Part shown: in pieces, positions 50,919 to 60,257 of the stretch
Layout: each line of letters begins with the position of its first letter
Numbering within the stretch: position 1 is the stretch's first letter
Assembly (NCBI GenBank): GCA_038230335.1
Contig: JBBRNL010000005.1
Span: 124,001-188,000 of the forward strand
DNA: 64,000 nt
From: JBBRDU01 sp038230335
GTDB taxonomy: Bacteria > Verrucomicrobiota > Verrucomicrobiia > Chthoniobacterales > UBA10450
Direction: 5' to 3'
Position numbers and translations under genes: made by a program
Notes under the pieces: generated by a model
The model's input: only the letters and a program-made list of their open reading frames with translations
What the model was told of the DNA's origin: nothing
Databases searched by the model: none

Positions 50919-51377
50919 TCAGATGCGCCGCGCGGCAAAGCCGCTGCGAGGAGCGATCGGTTCGGCGCCACGATATTTTTCCCATTCATCAGGTAAACGA
51001 AGAACTTTTCCGTGCGGCATTTCGACGAGCGCCAGCATTTGCCGGCACTCGGCAATGAGCGTTTCATCGTGGGGTCGCAGAATCTGGAAACCACACCAGA
51101 AACGCACGCGCTCGAGCCGATCAAGCCAGCCGTCCACGATTAAGCGGTCGCCTAACCTGGCCCCGCGTCGGTAATCGATTTCTGTGCGCACCACGACCGG
51201 GAATCGTTGCGTCTCGGTCATGGTGGCGAGGGGCATGCCGAGTTGCTCGGCCAGAAGAGTGCGCGCCACTTCGACAAAGCGAAGATAGGCGATGTTGTGC
51301 ACGACACCTCCGCAGTCGGTGTCAAAAAACATCACTTGTAATTCGGTGCGCACTCGTGGTGCGGCGACAGATGTCAT
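50919..51377 (-). CDS. 4-hydroxybenzoyl-CoA-type thioesterase (hotdog fold)
   Basis: 152 residues from ATG at 51377. VMFFDTDCGGVVHNIAYLRFVEVAR carries the conserved Asp and the hotdog helix; TEIDYRRGARLGDRL and VRFWCGFQI follow. Hydrolyses an acyl-CoA or acyl-ACP. It sits three bases before the glycosyltransferase, so it may supply or remove acyl groups for the same envelope pathway (inference). Confidence 0.88.
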   Translation of the reverse strand: MTSVAAPRVRTELQVMFFDTDCGGVVHNIAYLRFVEVARTLLAEQLGMPLATMTETQRFPVVVRTEIDYRRGARLGDRLIVDGWLDRLERVRFWCGFQILRPHDETLIAECRQMLALVEMPHGKVLRLPDEWEKYRGAEPIAPRSGFAARRI

Positions 51378-51444
51378 GGCGGCTTCATCATTGTGCAAGC
51401 CCTTATGAAAGCAAAGGCAATGTGCGCCGGCGCTTTAGGAGCAG

Positions 51445-51502
51445 GTAGGGACGTGATAAGTTTCACGCCCGCGGAGCGGACACCGCAGCGCGGCGTCCCT
51501 AC
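51445..51502. repeat. GTAGGGACG...CGTCCCTAC palindromic element
   Basis: A 58-base element: GTAGGGACG at the left and CGTCCCTAC at the right, with an inner CCGCGGAGCGGACACCGCAG shared with 49104. It fills most of the gap between the acyltransferase-heptosyltransferase fusion and the thioesterase. Confidence 0.75.
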
Positions 51503-51508
51503 GCTTCA

Positions 51509-53413
51509 TTAGCCTTTATTCAATTGAGCCAAGACCGCCGCAGTCACTTCCTCAACGCTGACCGACTTCATGCAGCGGAAGTCGATCGGACATTCGCGCA
51601 GGAAACAGGGACTGCATTCAACGTGGTGGCGCAGGACCGTGTGACCATGCCCGAGCGGAGCGGTCATGCGCGGCTCGGTTGAACCAAAGACCGAGACGGT
51701 CGGCAGACCGAGCAGTGCCGCAAGGTGCATCGTGCCGGTGTCGTTGGTCAGCAGAACCTGGCAGGCTTGCAGTTCCTCGATCAACTCATCGAGCGAAGTG
51801 CGCCCGATGCGATTGACGCAATTCTCGCCCAACGCCGTAGCGATGATTTCTCCCACGCCGGTGTCGGCAGCCGTCCCGAACAGGATCCATTGCACCGGCC
51901 GATCTGCGGAAATGGCGGAAGCCACGGCCGCGAAGCGTTCCGGCAACCATCGCTTGGCCGGTCCATATTCGGCGCCCGCACACAAGGCAATCTTGTCGGC
52001 GCCGCTCTGGCGACGCCCAGGCGCGGCGCCGCTCGAGGGAGATGCGCCCAGGTCGGCGCCGGCATCGCGCGCGATGCGAAGATATTTTTCGGCCTGATGC
52101 TCAATCCGTCCGACGTGCGTTCGTTGTCGTACAATCTGATTGAGCAGCCAGGAGCGATGATGACCGCGATAGCCGACGCGCCGCGGTATCTCGCTGAGCC
52201 ATGCCTCCAAGGCAGACCGCAACGAATTCGGAAGCAAAATCGCCACATCGAATGGCCTCGCTCTTCGAATGGCACGCACGCTTGCGACAAGCGAGCCGGC
52301 CGGCAGTACAATAATTTCGTCCACCTCGGGAACCAACTTCCAGGTCGCCGCGATCCTGGCCGGAGTGGCCACTGTAACGTGCGCGTCCGGCCGGCCTTTT
52401 TTGATCGCGCGCACGGCCGGTACGCTCATGACAGCATCGCCCAGCCAATTGCTCGAGCGAATCAGGATGCGAAATGGTTTCAAAGTTTCCGGGGCAGTTT
52501 CTTTCGGCAGAAAGACGCCGCGCTTATAGCGACTGAGCAAAAAATTCGGGCGCGGAGTTTTCCAGCGGTTGTGGACCCAGAACCAGTCCTCCGGCGCCCG
52601 CCGAATTTGCGCGGCGAGGGTTTCGTTGGATTTGGCGGTGAGCGCTTCGATGGAGTCGGCCTGTGTGTCCAAGGCGGGCTCGACCGTGATGCGCCAGCGC
52701 GCGACGCCCTCAGTGTAGAGCCCCATGGCGATAAAGGCGGCGTTCGTGCGCTTGGCCAGTAAAGCCGGTAACGGGGTGGTCGATGCAAGCTTTCCAAAGA
52801 AGGGCACCCATAACCCGTGATCACCCGCGTGCTGGTCGCTCAAAATCCCGATGACCCCGCCGGCCCGCAGCAATTCGATCGGCCGATGGAATCCATCCTT
52901 GCGGTCAAACATTTCCACGCCCGTCCGGGCCCGCAGCTTCCGCACATGTTCGTCGATGAACCGATTACCGAGTTTTTGGTAAATGGTGCTATTGCGCACG
53001 TAGCCAAAGAACTTGGGCCAGATCTGCGAAAAAACTTCCCAGTTGCCGAGGTGGCTCAGGATGGCAACGACCGGTCGGCCGGCCCGGAGGTATTGATGAA
53101 CCGAATCAATGTTTTCGATGGTGACGCGCTCCTCCAGTTGCGCGAGGGGCATGACGGCAACTTTGACACTGCACAAAAGATTTGCCCCGAGGCGCTGAAA
53201 ATGACGACGGACCAGAGCCCGCAGTTCGCGCTGCGATTGTTCGTGACCGAAGGCGATGGTGACATTGCGTAAGGAAAGGTGGCGGTAACGGGGGAGAACC
53301 AGCCAGGCGCAGAATCCCGCGAACTGACCGAGGCGAAAGAGGAGCGTCAGTGGCAACGCTGCCAACAGGGTCGTGCCGGCACGATATAAGACGTAGAAAC
53401 AAAAATCGCGCAT
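51509..53413 (-). CDS. Fusion of lipid A acyltransferase (LpxL/HtrB) and glycosyltransferase family 9 heptosyltransferase
   Basis: 634 residues in one continuous frame. Residues of about 1-290 are an LpxL/HtrB-type lauroyl acyltransferase: an N-terminal membrane anchor, the catalytic motif His121-x4-Glu126 in ILSHLGNWEVF, RKDGFHRPIELLRAGG and IGILSDQHAGDHG, ending WVHNRWKTP. Residues of about 310-634 are a GT9 heptosyltransferase (WaaC/WaaF-like): RSSNWLGDAVMSVPAVRAI, CAGAEYGPAKRW, LLTNDTGTMHLAALLGLPTVSVFGSTEP. One protein would thus acylate lipid A and add an inner-core sugar. In most Gram-negatives these are separate genes. Confidence 0.9.
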   Translation of the reverse strand: MRDFCFYVLYRAGTTLLAALPLTLLFRLGQFAGFCAWLVLPRYRHLSLRNVTIAFGHEQSQRELRALVRRHFQRLGANLLCSVKVAVMPLAQLEERVTIENIDSVHQYLRAGRPVVAILSHLGNWEVFSQIWPKFFGYVRNSTIYQKLGNRFIDEHVRKLRARTGVEMFDRKDGFHRPIELLRAGGVIGILSDQHAGDHGLWVPFFGKLASTTPLPALLAKRTNAAFIAMGLYTEGVARWRITVEPALDTQADSIEALTAKSNETLAAQIRRAPEDWFWVHNRWKTPRPNFLLSRYKRGVFLPKETAPETLKPFRILIRSSNWLGDAVMSVPAVRAIKKGRPDAHVTVATPARIAATWKLVPEVDEIIVLPAGSLVASVRAIRRARPFDVAILLPNSLRSALEAWLSEIPRRVGYRGHHRSWLLNQIVRQRTHVGRIEHQAEKYLRIARDAGADLGASPSSGAAPGRRQSGADKIALCAGAEYGPAKRWLPERFAAVASAISADRPVQWILFGTAADTGVGEIIATALGENCVNRIGRTSLDELIEELQACQVLLTNDTGTMHLAALLGLPTVSVFGSTEPRMTAPLGHGHTVLRHHVECSPCFLRECPIDFRCMKSVSVEEVTAAVLAQLNKG

Positions 53414-53561
53414 CAGGAAGACAGAAAGGAGCTAGGCAAAGATGCAGCCAGCGTAAATTTGCCTGCGTCCTGCTTCAATTAATATAATATGCAGCTTGAA
53501 ATCTGCTTGAACAGACCGGCCCGGGCCGTTCGAATCGTTAGGCGCAATATCGGCTGACAAT

Positions 53562-54305
53562 ATGAAAGATCGCAAAAATAAATTGTGGGAAGGCTTGACC
53601 AGCGACGCGCAGGCGCTCCTGGCGACGCGCGATTACAACGCCGGTTCGCTTCCCGAACGCCTTCGAGGCCACGGGGTTGAGGCCGGGGAATTAATCACGG
53701 TGGATAAGACAGAGGCGGCCATCATGGACGCCTGGATCCCCGGAGTCGAAGTGTTTGCCCGGGAAATTCATCCGCAACGCTACCGTGGGGTCTTTGCCGA
53801 GTTCGCCCGGCGCGATGAAGGCGTCCTCGCCCAAATTGGCTTTTGGCCGGTGCAGTGGGCGAGCGCGCGCATGTTTGCCAATACCGCCAAAGGGTTCCAC
53901 GTGCATCCACCGGTTATTCCGGAGGGGAAGGAACCGGCCGAGTGGTTGCGCCAATTGTTTCTGGAGGAGCCGGTGAATTATTCGGCGCGGCCCTACGATC
54001 GGGAGCAATGGGATGTCCTCTTTTTCGTGCAAGGAGTTGTCGAGATGATCCTGCGGGATACCCGGGCGGGGTTGGATTCACGGATCATGCGAATTTTCAT
54101 CGACGGAGATAATCATCGCAGTGGAAATAATGTGGGGGTGGTGGTGCCGGCCGGGGTGGCGCACGCCGTTCGGACGGAAGGCACCGAAGACGTGATCATG
54201 GTTTACGGAACGAGCACGTCGTTCCGCCCCGAATTCGAGGGCCGCATTGCGAGCGAGATTGAGACGGCGCAATTGCCCGAATCGTGGCAGAAATTCCTGG
54301 CCTGA
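53562..54305 (+). CDS. RmlC-like cupin protein
   Basis: 247 residues. FANTAKGFHVHPPVIPEGK carries the metal-type cupin/RmlC His pair; VGVVVPAGVAHAVRTEGTEDVIMVYGTS is a second cupin strand set. The pattern suggests the dTDP-4-dehydrorhamnose 3,5-epimerase-like cupin family, with a longer N-terminal part. Sugar-nucleotide epimerase is a guess; it could also be a sugar isomerase-like cupin. No rhamnose genes are nearby. Confidence 0.65.
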   Translation: MKDRKNKLWEGLTSDAQALLATRDYNAGSLPERLRGHGVEAGELITVDKTEAAIMDAWIPGVEVFAREIHPQRYRGVFAEFARRDEGVLAQIGFWPVQWASARMFANTAKGFHVHPPVIPEGKEPAEWLRQLFLEEPVNYSARPYDREQWDVLFFVQGVVEMILRDTRAGLDSRIMRIFIDGDNHRSGNNVGVVVPAGVAHAVRTEGTEDVIMVYGTSTSFRPEFEGRIASEIETAQLPESWQKFLA

Positions 54306-54367
54306 TTTGGCAGTAACGGCGGGTACGACCGTTGCGCTTTTAAAATTCCGGACCGCTCCAGTCTGCC

Positions 54368-55069
54368 ATGAAGCGACAATTTGATCCCGTGGAGATCGAG
54401 CTAATGGATCGGCCACAGCCGGTCTCTCGTGAACTGGAGCGGGACCTGTACAATTTGCGAGAGCTAAACCGGTTGTTCGGCAGCTACGCTCTGGTCGAGC
54501 GTTTCCTCGGGCGATGGATCCAACCGAACGATCGTCTGCGCGTCCTCGACCTTGCCACTGGCTCCGGTGATATCCCGCGCGTGGTGGTCGACCATGCACG
54601 CCGGGTGAATGCTCAAATCACGATTGATGCAGTCGATGGTCAGCCCGCCACCCTGGAAATAGCGAAGAACCTAAGCACGGCCTATCCCGAGATTGCCTTT
54701 CGTGAGGGCAGTATTCTTGAATGGGATAGCAACGAGCCTTACGACATCGTCCTTTGCTCGCTCGTCTTACATCACTTCAGCGAATCGGACGCACTGCGCG
54801 TGTTGCAGCGCGCCCGGGAGTTGTCTCGCTCCCGTGTGCTGGTGGCCGATCTGCGCCGCGGCTTTCTCGCCCGGGCCGGAGTTTTTCTTCTCACCGCCGT
54901 TGTTTTCCGAGACCCGATGACGAAGTACGATGCGAGGCTGTCGGCCATGCGCGCCTTCTCCTTTCCCGAATTGGCCGAACTGGCGCGCCGGGCCGGCTGG
55001 AATAAATTTGGACACTCCAAATTCAAATTCGCGCGTCAGGCCATCTGGTTGGAGGAAAACAATCCATAG
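54368..55069 (+). CDS. Class I SAM-dependent methyltransferase
   Basis: 233 residues. The SAM-binding motif VLDLATGSGDIPRVVVDHAR (Gly-x-Gly after the strand) and VDGQPATLEIAKNL, DIVLCSLVLHHFSESDALRVLQ follow the UbiE/Ubie-like class I fold. The C-terminal FSFPELAELARRAGW is typical. Substrate unknown; quinone or small-molecule methylation is possible. Seven bases upstream of panC. Confidence 0.85.
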   Translation: MKRQFDPVEIELMDRPQPVSRELERDLYNLRELNRLFGSYALVERFLGRWIQPNDRLRVLDLATGSGDIPRVVVDHARRVNAQITIDAVDGQPATLEIAKNLSTAYPEIAFREGSILEWDSNEPYDIVLCSLVLHHFSESDALRVLQRARELSRSRVLVADLRRGFLARAGVFLLTAVVFRDPMTKYDARLSAMRAFSFPELAELARRAGWNKFGHSKFKFARQAIWLEENNP

Positions 55070-55075
55070 TTCGAG

Positions 55076-55912
55076 ATGAAAATTTTGACCACGATTGCGA
55101 GCGTTCGGGCCGAGGCCTTGAGCGGTCACCGCGTCCTCGTGCCAACGATGGGTGCTCTGCATGGCGGTCATCTGCAATTGATCGCGGTGGCGCGCGAACG
55201 GGCCGCCCTGAGCGGCCAGGTGGTGGTGAGCAGTTTTGTTAATCCGTTGCAATTTGAACCGGGCTCGGATTTCGAGCGCTATCCACGGCTCGAAGCATCA
55301 GATAACGACTTATGCCGCAGCGCTGGCGTGGACATCTTGTTTCGGCCGTCGGTCGACGGAATGTACGTGGGCGATCGATCAATCGGAGTGGAAGAGACGT
55401 CTCTTTCGGCAAGGCTTTGCGGGAAATCACGGCCCGGTCATTTTCGGGGCGTTTGCACGGTCGTGGCAAAGCTTTTCAATATCATCTGCCCGCACGCAGC
55501 CGTGTTCGGCGAGAAAGATTTTCAACAGCTCGCCATCATCCGGCGAATGGTCCGCGACCTGAACTTCCCGATCGAGATCATCGGGGTGCCAACCGTGCGC
55601 GAACCAGACGGTCTCGCCTTGAGTTCACGCAATCAATATTTGAACCCGGAGGAACGGAATGAAGCGAACGTCTTGCGCGCTGCTCTTCTGCAAGCGGCTG
55701 ACCTTGCGCGTGGCGGAGAGAAATCGGCCGGGCGCGTCGTGCGCTCGGTGCGGGACGCGATCGGCCAGGCCAGACTTGCGCGCATCGATTACGTCGAACT
55801 GGTCGGCGCGGACAATCTGCAGCCGCTCGAATTCGTCGTGCCGGACTCGTTGCTCGCGCTGGCGGTGTTCTTTGGAAAGACTCGCCTGATCGATAACATT
55901 CGCCTCCCATGA
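55076..55912 (+). CDS. panC: Pantoate--beta-alanine ligase
   Basis: 278 residues. Forms pantothenate from pantoate, beta-alanine and ATP. The nucleotidyltransferase motifs are VPTMGALHGGHLQLI (HIGH-like His pair), SFVNPLQFEPGSDFERYPR, FGEKDFQQLAIIRRMVRDL and the KMSKS-like DGLALSSRNQYLN. Overlaps nadB by four bases (ATGA). Confidence 0.97.
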   Translation: MKILTTIASVRAEALSGHRVLVPTMGALHGGHLQLIAVARERAALSGQVVVSSFVNPLQFEPGSDFERYPRLEASDNDLCRSAGVDILFRPSVDGMYVGDRSIGVEETSLSARLCGKSRPGHFRGVCTVVAKLFNIICPHAAVFGEKDFQQLAIIRRMVRDLNFPIEIIGVPTVREPDGLALSSRNQYLNPEERNEANVLRAALLQAADLARGGEKSAGRVVRSVRDAIGQARLARIDYVELVGADNLQPLEFVVPDSLLALAVFFGKTRLIDNIRLP

Positions 55913-57507
55913 AAGAGTACGACTTCGTTGTCATCGGCAGTGGCATCGCGGGCTTGAGCTTTGCCTGGAAGGCGGCGCAGCACGGATCGGTCGCTGTCAT
56001 CACAAAGCGCAAAGGCGCCGACAGCAACACCGCATGGGCCCAGGGTGGTATCGCCTGCGTGACGAGTGGCGAAGATTCCTTCGAACTGCATGTGCGCGAC
56101 ACTCTCACGGCTGGGGCGGGCCTTTGCGATGAAGCGGTCGTTCGGACGATCGTGACGGAAGGTCCGGAGCGGATCCGCGAGCTCGTCAATCTGGGATTGC
56201 ATTTCGACGAGCGCGAAGTTTCCGGACATCGCGAACTGGACCTGGGCCGGGAAGGGGGGCATTCCAAGCGCCGCGTCCTGCATGTTCAGGATGTGACCGG
56301 CAAAGAGATCGAGAACATTCTGCTGCGTGAGTTGGACCGCCATCCGCAGGTCGAGCTGTTGGAAAACCACATGGCGGTCGACCTCATCACGGCCGGCAAA
56401 CTCGGTTTCGCAGTGGAAGATCGGTGTCTCGGGGTCTACGTCCTGGACGAGAAAAACGGACAGGTGGAAACGATTCGATCTGATCGGATCGTTCTCGCCA
56501 CCGGCGGCTGCGGTAAAGTCTATCTTTACACGACCAACCCCGATATCGCGACGGGTGACGGAGTGGCCATTGCCTGGCGCGCCGGAGCTGTCATCGCGAA
56601 CATGGAGTTTGTGCAATTTCATCCGACCTGCCTGTTCCACGCCCAGGCCAAGTCGTTCCTGATCTCCGAAGCGGTCCGGGGAGAAGGCGGAATTCTACGC
56701 AATCAGCGCGGCGAAGATTTCATGCAGCGCTACGATTCACGTGGCTCGCTCGCGCCGCGCGACATTGTGGCGCGTGCGATCGACGCGGAGATGAAGAAGT
56801 CGGGCGCGGCTTGCGTGTTTCTTGATATCACACAGCAGGCTCCGGAGTTCCTGAAAGAGCGCTTCCCGAATATTTATGAGACTTGCCTGCGTTTCGGTAT
56901 TGATATGTCGAAACAACCAATCCCGGTTGTGCCGGCGGCTCATTATCAATGCGGAGGCGTCCGGACCGACGTCAACGGAGCGACCAGTCTGCCCGGGCTG
57001 TTTGCCATCGGCGAAGTGGCATGCACGGGATTGCATGGCGCCAACCGGCTCGCCAGTAATTCGCTCCTGGAAGGTCTTGTTGTAGCCCACCGCGCCATTC
57101 AAACCATTGTGCGGGAACAGCAGCCGCGGCCCGCGCCGCGCGCGATTTCGCTGCCGGAATGGGAATCGGGCAATGTGCAGGACGTGGATGAACTGGTGGT
57201 GATCTATCACAACTGGGATGAGATTCGTCGCCTGATGTGGGATTACGTTGGGATTGTCCGGACGGACAAGCGGCTGCAGCGGGCCAGCGCGCGCTTGCGC
57301 AACCTGCAACGGGAGATCCATGACTTTTATTGGAATTTTAAGGTATCGGTTGATTTGCTGGAACTGCGCAATCTTGCCACGGTCGCGGCCTTGATCGTCG
57401 ACTCGGCTTTGAGCCGAAAGGAGAGCCGTGGGCTGCACTTCACTCTCGACCATCCCGATGCAAAGGATGAACAAGGCAAGCAAGATACACTGCTGAGTCG
57501 GCTTTAA
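55909..57507 (+). CDS. nadB: L-aspartate oxidase
   Basis: 532 residues. FAD enzyme that oxidises L-aspartate to iminoaspartate for NAD+ synthesis. FAD loop GSGIAGLSFAWKAA, SNTAWAQGGIA, HFDEREVSGHRELDLGREGGH (active-site His/Arg), EFVQFHPTCLF and HGANRLASNSLLEGLVVAHRA are present. It follows panC with a four-base overlap: two cofactor genes in one transcript. nadA and nadC are not in the window. Confidence 0.97.
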   Translation: MKEYDFVVIGSGIAGLSFAWKAAQHGSVAVITKRKGADSNTAWAQGGIACVTSGEDSFELHVRDTLTAGAGLCDEAVVRTIVTEGPERIRELVNLGLHFDEREVSGHRELDLGREGGHSKRRVLHVQDVTGKEIENILLRELDRHPQVELLENHMAVDLITAGKLGFAVEDRCLGVYVLDEKNGQVETIRSDRIVLATGGCGKVYLYTTNPDIATGDGVAIAWRAGAVIANMEFVQFHPTCLFHAQAKSFLISEAVRGEGGILRNQRGEDFMQRYDSRGSLAPRDIVARAIDAEMKKSGAACVFLDITQQAPEFLKERFPNIYETCLRFGIDMSKQPIPVVPAAHYQCGGVRTDVNGATSLPGLFAIGEVACTGLHGANRLASNSLLEGLVVAHRAIQTIVREQQPRPAPRAISLPEWESGNVQDVDELVVIYHNWDEIRRLMWDYVGIVRTDKRLQRASARLRNLQREIHDFYWNFKVSVDLLELRNLATVAALIVDSALSRKESRGLHFTLDHPDAKDEQGKQDTLLSRL

Positions 57508-57622
57508 GCGCTGGAATGGTTAGTGCTTTAGAAATCATAACCCTCGATGGTTCTGGTTTTTCCAGAAGGAACGCCTTGCCCAAGGGGTAAATCTCGGATA
57601 CAAACAGTCCGGCATTTTGCCA

Positions 57623-58453
57623 ATGAGTAGGATTTTCGTCATTTTTTTGTCCCTGCTTGCGGGGGCGATCCCCGTGCTGGCTCAGTCGGGCTCTCCTTAT
57701 GAGAGCAGCGCCGATTTTGCCAAGTACGCCATGAAACTGCGCGAGCAGGCTTTGCTCAAAGTAGAGCCGCAGGTTTTCGTTCCGACCACTTCCCGGCCGA
57801 CCACCGCGAGGTTCCCGTGGAAGACGAGCATCGTGACGACGGTCTTCTGGGTGGGCGAGGCCGCGGGCGGGAATAATCCGGTGCCGAATTACAAGAGTTC
57901 GTGGGACGCCAATTGGCAGAATAGCTACGGTGGCTTCGATACTCCCGAAACGTCCTCGCGCCGCAATTACATCCCGGTCGCATTCACACCGCGACAGAAT
58001 CCATTTTATTGCGCGCTTCCTTACAACGACGTAACTCATGGCCAGTTCAAACCGGAAGCGCCTCTCGTCATTCCATGGTTCAAGCAGCTCTACAACGGCC
58101 CGGGTCAGTCAGTTTGCCAGCATCGCTGGATCGCTGTGCGTAAGGGAAACCGCACCTGCTACGCGCAATGGGAAGATTGCGGTCCATTCCGCACCGATCA
58201 TTTCCAATATGTTTTCGGGAACGAACGACCCAAGCCAAACCTGAACCACGGTGCGGGTCTGGACGTGTCGCCGGCGGTGCGCGATTATCTTGGCCTCCAG
58301 CCCACCGACGTGACTGACTGGCAATTCGTGGATGTCCGGGATATCCCGCCCGGACCATGGCGCAGCTACGGCGATAACAACAATTTCGTCCTGGCCAAAC
58401 GGCAGCAGGAACAAAAGCTGGCCGAGCGTTCTTCGCCTAACACGAAGAAATAG
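57623..58453 (+). CDS. Exported protein of unknown function (possible double-psi beta-barrel)
   Basis: 276 residues from ATG at 57623. Signal peptide (IFVIFLSLLAGAIPVLAQ). A Pro/Arg-rich linker is followed by a beta domain with YNDVTHGQFKPEAPLVIPWF, SVCQHRWIAVRKGNRTCYAQWEDCGPF and a final GAGLDVSPAVRDYLGL, VTDWQFVDV. The GAGLDVSPA-xxx-LGL pattern and paired cysteines resemble the RlpA/expansin-type double-psi barrel, which acts on or binds polysaccharide, but this is a guess. Upstream, TTCTGG-TTTTT-CCAGAA at 57551 is a short palindrome. Confidence 0.6.
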   Translation: MSRIFVIFLSLLAGAIPVLAQSGSPYESSADFAKYAMKLREQALLKVEPQVFVPTTSRPTTARFPWKTSIVTTVFWVGEAAGGNNPVPNYKSSWDANWQNSYGGFDTPETSSRRNYIPVAFTPRQNPFYCALPYNDVTHGQFKPEAPLVIPWFKQLYNGPGQSVCQHRWIAVRKGNRTCYAQWEDCGPFRTDHFQYVFGNERPKPNLNHGAGLDVSPAVRDYLGLQPTDVTDWQFVDVRDIPPGPWRSYGDNNNFVLAKRQQEQKLAERSSPNTKK

Positions 58454-58528
58454 GGGTGGTTGCAACCGGCCCGTCGTCCGAGCGCACGCTCGCGTAGAGT
58501 GGTCCGCCGCGGTCGGGAACGATAATGC

Positions 58529-60247
58529 CTAACCAACCCGGGAGCTGAGTGCCTCAAACGTCCTGCGAATTTCGTCGGTCCGTTGCAGGGATGGCTCGTA
58601 TTGCTTGCGTTTGGCTGCGCAAAAAGCCTGGAGCGGATTAAGTGCTGTGGCCCCCTCCGCGTAGAAGAGGGCGATTGCGCGGGCCAGTTGCTCCTCGATC
58701 GCCTTGACCAGTTCCACACATTTTGCCGCCATCTGGGTCTCGTAGGCGTGCAAGATTTTCTTCCGCTGGCTGAGGGCCACAAAAGTACCGGCAATGGCCG
58801 CAGACGCTGCCAGAATTCCCGTGACGTCGGCCACGGCAGCGCTGCTCATGGCCGCAATGAGTGTGATGACCCCGCCCGCCGCCGCCAGTCCGGCGGGCAC
58901 GCGCAGCCGCGTGGATGTCTCGTCGAATAATCGGGCCAGATGTTCCTCCACCGATTTGCCTGAAACGCGTTCGACCAAAGCAATATGGACCGATTGAAGA
59001 AGCTCGCGGCGCTGGCGCGCAAAGTCGGGGATAGTCCGGGGAACGTGATTCCTGAGATCCTTTTCAAGGAGTGTTTGCAACATGTCGTTCAATTGCGGCC
59101 AAAGCCCGCGCAAATCGGTTTCCAGTATTTGCACGGCCTGCTCCACCTGAGGCTCCACCGTTTGGCGAAGCTTCATTTCCATCTGCATCTGGAAGTCACG
59201 CTGCCAGCGCGTGCGACTCCAGATAATCTGCCATGTGCGCCAGAAGGAGAGCTTCTCCTGCAGGAGCTTCTCGCCTTCGACCGTGCAATTGCGGCACGCG
59301 TTTTCGACGCCGCGTGCGAGTCCCGCCACGTGCTTGGCCGATTGTTCCTGGCGCGCTTGCAGAAAGTGATCAATCCGACTGATGCGGCCTTCGTCCCGCG
59401 CGATGATGGAGATGGCTTCCTCGATCTCTTTGGCAATCTCATCGTTAATGACGCGCGCCGTCTTCGCCGCCGAACGCAGTTTGAGCAGACGCGTCTCCGA
59501 TTCGCGCACGACCCGGTCGATCTGATCCTGGAGAGCGGCGAACTGGCTCTCACTCCAGAGTCGTTCCTTGTCCACGCCGGTCGTGCGCGCGAGGAGCGCC
59601 TTGCGTGCCGAGACGGGGAAGATGGGAGGGGCGAAACCAAGTTTCTGAATCGCGTTATCCTGGAGATGACGATGAATCACCTCTATTTCCGCAGGCTCTC
59701 GCAAATCGGCCTGCTGCAAAACAAACACGACGTTTTTCAGCCACTTTTTCTGGATGAAATTCAGGAATTCCCAGGCCGATTGGGTCCACGGATTGACCAC
59801 GGAAAAAACGAATAAAATCAAATCGGCCCGCGGGACAAAATTCTCCGTGATGGTCTGATGTTCAGAGACGATCGTGTTTGTTCCGGGTGTATCCACCACA
59901 TTGAAGTCGCGCAGAAAACTGATGGGCAGATAGCGCTCGGCCAGTTTGGGAGAGACATCGACCTGTTTGTCTTCCGGGCCGTAGCGAAAAATGCAAACCC
60001 GATCGGTCGCCGGAAGGACATCCACTTTCGCGAACTCCTGGCCGAAGAGAGCGTTCAACAGCGAAGACTTGCCGGACTTCACTTCGCCGACCACGACGAA
60101 GAGCAACGGTTCCCGAATGTCGCTGAGCAAGCCGTGCAGAATATCGAGTGTGTCGGGCGCGCGCCGCAACTCGGTCCCGAGTTTGAGCAGGCTGGCCAAG
60201 GCAGTTTCGACTTCCGTGCGAAGCTGCAGGTAGTGTTCGGCAACCAT
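58529..60247 (-). CDS. Dynamin-like membrane GTPase
   Basis: 572 residues from ATG at 60247. Ras-like GTPase at about 45-300: P-loop GEVKSGKSSLLNA (54-66), a switch-I Thr in PATDRV, the switch-II DTPGTNTIVSEH (Asp119) and the LQQADL base-recognition-like segment. A long helical middle (about 280-460) follows, then a glycine/alanine-rich membrane hairpin (LAAAGGVITLIAAMSSAAVADVTGIL) at about 445-490 and a helical end. This is the layout of bacterial dynamin-like proteins, which bind and reshape membranes. It starts ten bases after the deacetylase stop. Confidence 0.85.
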   Translation of the reverse strand: MVAEHYLQLRTEVETALASLLKLGTELRRAPDTLDILHGLLSDIREPLLFVVVGEVKSGKSSLLNALFGQEFAKVDVLPATDRVCIFRYGPEDKQVDVSPKLAERYLPISFLRDFNVVDTPGTNTIVSEHQTITENFVPRADLILFVFSVVNPWTQSAWEFLNFIQKKWLKNVVFVLQQADLREPAEIEVIHRHLQDNAIQKLGFAPPIFPVSARKALLARTTGVDKERLWSESQFAALQDQIDRVVRESETRLLKLRSAAKTARVINDEIAKEIEEAISIIARDEGRISRIDHFLQARQEQSAKHVAGLARGVENACRNCTVEGEKLLQEKLSFWRTWQIIWSRTRWQRDFQMQMEMKLRQTVEPQVEQAVQILETDLRGLWPQLNDMLQTLLEKDLRNHVPRTIPDFARQRRELLQSVHIALVERVSGKSVEEHLARLFDETSTRLRVPAGLAAAGGVITLIAAMSSAAVADVTGILAASAAIAGTFVALSQRKKILHAYETQMAAKCVELVKAIEEQLARAIALFYAEGATALNPLQAFCAAKRKQYEPSLQRTDEIRRTFEALSSRVG

Positions 60248-60257
60248 GGCCGCCACG

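Noticed and set aside
57551..57567. TTCTGG-TTTTT-CCAGAA as an operator or terminator between nadB and the next gene
   Set aside because: A six-base palindrome with a T loop is too weak to support on its own; no second copy was seen.
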